NCBI GenBank assembly: GCA_027036655.1
Contig: JALWEC010000279.1
Coordinates: forward strand, 1-10,592
DNA from: Melioribacteraceae bacterium
GTDB lineage: Bacteria; Bacteroidota; Ignavibacteria; Ignavibacteriales; Melioribacteraceae
Length of the DNA stretch: 10,592 nt
Reading direction: 5' to 3'
Both the position numbers and the translations under genes were made by a program. Positions within the stretch are counted from its first letter, which is position 1. Each line of letters begins with the position of its first letter. A model generated the notes under the pieces. It had not been told where the DNA came from. It did no database searches and saw nothing but the letters and a program-made list of their open reading frames with translations. Shown one piece after another: positions 7,179-10,592 of the stretch.

Positions 7179-7631
7179 ATGAAAGCAATAGAAATAATAG
7201 AGCCGAAAATAAAGGAAATTGTCGAGGATAAAAACTTATTCTTGATTGATATTTTATGGAGAGGAACCGATTCATTCAGGGTACTCGAAGTCTTTATTGA
7301 CAATGTCGATGGAATTACAACGGAAATTTGTTCCGATGTTTCCCGCGAGATTGAAAAATTTATCGATGAAGAAAGATTGATAAAAGGTAAGTACAGATTG
7401 GATGTCTCTTCTCCCGGTATAGGTAAATCGTTGAAATTTGCAGGACAATATCCCAAACATATCGGAAGAAACTTTAAGGTGAAACTCGGAGAAGAGAAGG
7501 AAGCTACCGAAAAATTTGAAGGAAAGCTCCTTTCGGTAAACGGCGACGAACTTACATTTGAAGTTAACGGAAAAGAAAGAATAGTCAATTTTAATAATAT
7601 AAAACAAGCAAAAGTACAAATTTCGTTTTGA
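7179..7631 (+). CDS. rimP: Ribosome maturation factor RimP
   Basis: This 150-residue protein has the normal RimP length. RimP binds the 30S subunit and helps its late assembly. The N-terminal alpha/beta domain (about 1-93) ends in the family hallmark YRLDVSSPGIGKSLKF (residues 72-87; family form Y-x-L-E-V-S-S-P-G-L-D-R-P-L), followed by QYPKHIGRNFKV. The usual D-R-P after SSPG is replaced by G-K-S. The C-terminal Sm-like barrel (about 94-150) contains FEGKLLSVNGDELTFEV. The ATG at 7179 follows GGGA (7166-7169) by nine bases, a weak ribosome-binding site. It is the first gene of rimP-nusA-infB, an order conserved across most bacteria, which supports the assignment strongly. Confidence 0.95.
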   Translation: MKAIEIIEPKIKEIVEDKNLFLIDILWRGTDSFRVLEVFIDNVDGITTEICSDVSREIEKFIDEERLIKGKYRLDVSSPGIGKSLKFAGQYPKHIGRNFKVKLGEEKEATEKFEGKLLSVNGDELTFEVNGKERIVNFNNIKQAKVQISF

Positions 7632-7633
7632 AC

Positions 7634-7640
7634 GGAGGAA
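7634..7640 (+). promoter_or_regulatory. Strong Shine-Dalgarno of nusA
   Basis: GGAGGAA lies 8 bases before the nusA ATG (7649) and 2 bases after the rimP stop. It is clearly the strongest ribosome-binding site in the window. The giant protein's neighbour and infB have only weak or no purine tracts, as is usual in this phylum. It fixes the nusA start. Confidence 0.85.
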
Positions 7641-7648
7641 TGAATTAA

Positions 7649-8893
7649 ATGAACAGTGCGATAGTAGAATCGTTCGCGCAAATGGCTCGCGAAAAAAGTT
7701 TGGATAAAGATGTTCTCGGTGGAATTATCGAGGAGATTTTCGGAGTTTTGGTTAAGAAAAAGTATGGACAGGATGCAAATTTTGAAGTAATCGTAAATAT
7801 GGATAAAGGCGATATTCAGATTTTTCTCGAGAGACTTATTGTTGAAACGGTGGAAGATCCTGAAACGGAAATCAGTTTTGCCGAAGTTGAAGAGAATGGA
7901 AATGAAGAGGAATTGGAAATCGGCGATTACTACGTGGAAGAAATACCGCTTTCATCTTTCGGACGGAGATTGATTAACCTTGCAAGGCAGACTCTTAACC
8001 AGAGAATTCGCGAAGTCGAAAAAGAAATTGTATTCAAAGAATACAACGATATGCTCGGGGAAATTATCGTAGGCGATATTTACCAAGTGCGTAAAAATGA
8101 CATTCTCGTTAACCACAACAAACACGAGCTTCTTCTTCCGCGTTCGGAACAGATTCCGCGTGAACGTTATCGCAAAGGGGATACAATCCGCGCCGTTGTT
8201 AAGGAAGTGCGAAAATCAACTCAAGGTCCCGCGATTATAATTTCCAGAGCGGATAATATGTTTCTTCGAAGATTATTTGAAATTGAAATTCCTGAAATTT
8301 ACGACGGAATTATTGACATAAGAGGAATTGCGCGCGAACCCGGCGAAAGAGCAAAAGTTTCCGTTGAATCGCAAGATCAGCGAATTGACGCGGTCGGAGC
8401 GTGTGTTGGGATGAAAGGCGTAAGAATTCACGCAATCGTACGCGAACTGAATAACGAGAATATCGACGTCATAAATTATTCCGACGACCCTATAATTTAC
8501 ATTCAGCGCGCATTGGCTCCCGCAAAATTAAAAGCAATTGAAATTAACGAAGATGAGAAAAAATGCACTGTTTGGGCAGATTCCGATCAAGTGTCGCTGA
8601 TAGTCGGGAGAAACGGCGTAAATATTCGTTTGGCGATAAAGTTAACTGGATACGAAATAGACGTTATCCGCGAAGAAAAAGCTTTTGACGAATATGAAGA
8701 CGATATAGAATTAATTGATTTAAGAGAGGAACTCGGAGAAGAAGTTGTTGATTTGTTAATCGATAACAGATTCGATACCGCCGTTGAAGTGCTTTCCGGC
8801 GGAGTTGAAGAGTTAGCTCAAATAGATGGAATCGATGAAGAAAAAGCTAAAGAAATAATTGAAATTATTAAAGACCAGTTTGAAGAAGAATAA
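7649..8893 (+). CDS. nusA: Transcription termination/antitermination factor NusA
   Basis: NusA binds RNA polymerase and nascent RNA and modulates pausing, intrinsic termination and antitermination. This 414-residue protein shows the full core. The N-terminal polymerase-binding domain (1-127) includes FGRRLINLARQTLNQRIRE (104-122). The S1 domain follows (about 134-200, from GEIIVGDIYQVRKND). KH1 has its GXXG loop at 254-257 (GACVGMKGVRIHAIVREL, then NIDVINYSDDP), and KH2 has its GXXG at 320-323 (SLIVGRNGVNIRLAIKLTG). A C-terminal acidic helix-hairpin-helix region (about 355-414, with ELAQIDGIDEEKAKEI) ends the protein. That region is shorter than the two acidic repeats of the E. coli protein and fits the Bacteroidota form. 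It starts 17 bases after rimP and stops 15 bases before infB. Confidence 0.97.
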   Translation: MNSAIVESFAQMAREKSLDKDVLGGIIEEIFGVLVKKKYGQDANFEVIVNMDKGDIQIFLERLIVETVEDPETEISFAEVEENGNEEELEIGDYYVEEIPLSSFGRRLINLARQTLNQRIREVEKEIVFKEYNDMLGEIIVGDIYQVRKNDILVNHNKHELLLPRSEQIPRERYRKGDTIRAVVKEVRKSTQGPAIIISRADNMFLRRLFEIEIPEIYDGIIDIRGIAREPGERAKVSVESQDQRIDAVGACVGMKGVRIHAIVRELNNENIDVINYSDDPIIYIQRALAPAKLKAIEINEDEKKCTVWADSDQVSLIVGRNGVNIRLAIKLTGYEIDVIREEKAFDEYEDDIELIDLREELGEEVVDLLIDNRFDTAVEVLSGGVEELAQIDGIDEEKAKEIIEIIKDQFEEE

Positions 8894-8908
8894 ATTTAAG
8901 GTTCAAGA

Positions 8909-10592
8909 ATGACCGAAAAGAAAAAGAAAATCAGATTATACAAGTTTGCAGCGGAATACAATTTATCTACGGAAAAATTGGTCGAATTCCTTGTTGAAAA
9001 GGGGTTCAGTATTAAGTCCCATATGGCGATACTTAATGATGATATGTTGGAAGTTATTGAAGAAAAATTCAAAAAAGATATTGACGCCGCCCGCAAGCAT
9101 TATCAGAAAATAGATGATTTTCAGAAAAAGTTTTCAACCAAGAAGAAAGAAAAAGAAGCTGAGAAAGAATCGGCTCCGAAAGTTCCGGCTGAACCGGAAG
9201 AAGAGGAGAAAAAAATTGAGGAAGCTCCCGTCGTTGAAGAGGTTGTTGAAGCTGAATCCGTTGAAAGCGAAACTCCGGAAGTTTCTTCAGATGAAAAAAC
9301 CGAAGCAACGGCTGAAGTTGCCGAAACTCCGGAAACTCTCGAAGCCGTTGAGGAAGCAGTAGTTCAGGAAGAAGCTGCCGAGGAAAAGGGGGAATCCGAA
9401 ACCGAAGTAAAAGTTGAAGAAGCTCCCGAACCGGAAAAAGAACAGCCCGACGAAAAAATCGAGGAAACCGAATCTGCCGAAGAGCCTCGGGAAGAAGTAA
9501 AACCCGAAGAGCCTAAAAAATTTATGACCGAATCTGAAAAGGAATTGGAAAATAACTCGGGAGGCTTAAAAGTTCTCGGAAAAATTGATTTGGACGCCGG
9601 AAAAAGGAAAAAGAAATCCAATAAAAAAGATAAAAAGAAGAAGCCTGAACAGAAGAAAGATGATACTGCAAAAGGAGAGAAAACCGAAAAAATTCCCGAT
9701 GTGGTTAATCCCGCCGAATTAGTTGAAGGAACTCCGAGCAAGAAAAAGAAGAAAAAACTTCGCGCTAAAAAGAGAAAAGAACTTGACGCCGCCGGGAAAG
9801 AAGTTGAACGTCCCGCAAAAGGAAAGAAAAAATCGAAAAAGATTAAAGTTGATCAGAAGGAAGTTGAAGCGGCAATCAAAAGGACAATTCTCGGAGACGA
9901 TTCAAACTCGCATGTTGACAGAGCGGCTTTGAGAAAGAAAAAAAGAATCGAGAAGAAGGAAATTCTGGATAAGATAGAAGAAGAAAAAGCTTTGGAGAAA
10001 CAGAAACTCAGCGTTACCGAGTTTATTTCCGTCAATGAGCTTGCCAACCTAATGGATGTTTCTGTCGCCGATGTAATCGGTAAGTGTATGGGGCTCGGGC
10101 TAATGGTTTCGATCAATCAGCGGCTCGATTTTGAAACGATTACGCTTGTTGCCGATGAGTTCGGATTTGAAGTCGAGCTTCAGGAAGAAGTTATTGAAAA
10201 TGCTTTGGAGGATTATGATGACCCCGAAGATTCCTTGGTGCCGCGTCCTCCGGTTGTAACAATAATGGGGCACGTGGATCACGGTAAAACCTCTCTCCTT
10301 GATTATATTCGCAAGGCAAACGTAGTAGCAGGCGAAGCGGGCGGTATTACGCAGCACATCGGCGCTTATCATGTTAAAATAAATGACAAACAGTCAATTA
10401 CATTCCTTGATACTCCCGGGCACGAAGCTTTTACCGCTATGCGCGCTCGCGGCGCTCAGGTTACTGATATAGTCGTAATTATTATCGCCGCGGACGATGC
10501 CGTTATGCCGCAGACGGTTGAAGCGATTAACCACGCGCAAGCCGCCGGCGTACCCATGATATTTGCAATAAATAAAATTGATAAACCTGGCG
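8909..10592 (+). CDS. infB: Translation initiation factor IF-2 (3' partial)
   Basis: IF2 is the GTPase that places initiator fMet-tRNA on the 30S subunit and promotes subunit joining. The window holds 561 codons and the gene continues beyond the right edge. The order is: an IF2_N-type domain (residues 4-54, [20 protein letters not shown]); a long charged linker (about 70-366); a second IF2_N-type domain (about 367-425, [20 protein letters not shown]); and the G domain. In the G domain, G1 is GHVDHGKT (454-461), G2 GGITQHIG (478-485), G3 DTPGHE (501-506) and G4 NKID (555-558). The ATG at 8909 follows AAGG (8898-8901) by seven bases and precedes the first IF2_N domain directly, so no earlier start is needed. 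Domains II-IV lie outside the window. Confidence 0.97.
   Translation, partial: MTEKKKKIRLYKFAAEYNLSTEKLVEFLVEKGFSIKSHMAILNDDMLEVIEEKFKKDIDAARKHYQKIDDFQKKFSTKKKEKEAEKESAPKVPAEPEEEEKKIEEAPVVEEVVEAESVESETPEVSSDEKTEATAEVAETPETLEAVEEAVVQEEAAEEKGESETEVKVEEAPEPEKEQPDEKIEETESAEEPREEVKPEEPKKFMTESEKELENNSGGLKVLGKIDLDAGKRKKKSNKKDKKKKPEQKKDDTAKGEKTEKIPDVVNPAELVEGTPSKKKKKKLRAKKRKELDAAGKEVERPAKGKKKSKKIKVDQKEVEAAIKRTILGDDSNSHVDRAALRKKKRIEKKEILDKIEEEKALEKQKLSVTEFISVNELANLMDVSVADVIGKCMGLGLMVSINQRLDFETITLVADEFGFEVELQEEVIENALEDYDDPEDSLVPRPPVVTIMGHVDHGKTSLLDYIRKANVVAGEAGGITQHIGAYHVKINDKQSITFLDTPGHEAFTAMRARGAQVTDIVVIIIAADDAVMPQTVEAINHAQAAGVPMIFAINKIDKPG
9116..10006 (+). other. Low-complexity charged linker of IF2, acidic then basic
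   Basis: Residues 70-366 of IF2 are dominated by Glu, Lys, Ala and Pro. Roughly residues 83-210 are Glu/Pro-rich with recurrent E-E-A-P, E-T-P-E and E-E-P units. Roughly 230-355 are Lys-rich clusters such as [15 protein letters not shown] and [15 protein letters not shown] short ordered motif, [12 protein letters not shown] (218-229), sits at the switch; I recall similar motifs in IF2 of Bacteroidota. The linker is presumably disordered and variable in length. Confidence 0.8.

Noticed and set aside
7640..7648. Mini-ORF ATG-AAT-TAA directly before the nusA ATG
   Set aside because: Its ATG is only one base from the GGAGG core, too close for initiation. It is most likely chance in an AT-rich spacer.
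7136..7681. Minus-strand open frame of 181 codons over rimP
   Set aside because: It is a Ser/Phe-rich translation typical of the reverse complement of a Glu/Lys-rich gene. It starts inside nusA and covers the terminator, while rimP on the other strand is certain.
9114..9362. Plus-strand Arg/Lys-rich open frame of 82 codons, and minus-strand frames over 9364-10372
   Set aside because: All lie inside infB and arise from its low-complexity GAA/AAA codons read in other frames.

Overview
The window looks like chromosomal DNA of a Bacteroidota/Chlorobi-group bacterium, most likely from the Ignavibacteria. Three signs point there. A C-terminal type IX secretion (T9SS) sorting domain carries the signature YQNYPNPFNPTTTIEF, typical of that group. 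A promoter of the Bacteroidota type (TTTG, 20 bases, TACTTTTG) lies upstream of rimP. The IF2 has a long charged N-terminal extension. All genes are on the + strand. The assignment rests on motif recognition, not on a search.

Region 1 (3-7014) encodes surface proteins. It opens inside a giant secreted protein whose 5' end lies outside the window; 2044 residues are visible. It consists of the end of one module, then 16 complete Ig-like modules of 91-96 residues (117-4616), two further beta-sandwich regions, a dockerin-like segment (5232-5441), a cohesin-like beta domain and the T9SS sorting domain. Ten bases downstream starts a 288-residue probable lipoprotein with an FN3-like domain and a cohesin-type domain. 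A dockerin-like protein followed directly by a cohesin-bearing probable lipoprotein suggests that the two may bind each other at the cell surface.

Region 2 (7015-7178) is a 164-base intergenic stretch. It holds a Bacteroidota-type promoter (7098-7129) and, immediately after it, a strong intrinsic-terminator-like hairpin with a T-run (7141-7162). The hairpin may end surface-gene transcripts. Because it sits just past the predicted start site, it may instead act as a leader attenuator for the NusA operon.

Region 3 (7179-10592) is the conserved core operon rimP-nusA-infB (30S maturation factor, transcription elongation/termination factor, translation initiation factor IF2). infB runs off the right edge just after the G4 motif of its GTPase domain.

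I saw no tRNA, rRNA, CRISPR array, transposase or phage gene. The most interesting points are the three-module higher-order duplications and cysteine register in the giant protein, the adjacent dockerin/cohesin pair, and the promoter-terminator arrangement ahead of rimP-nusA-infB.
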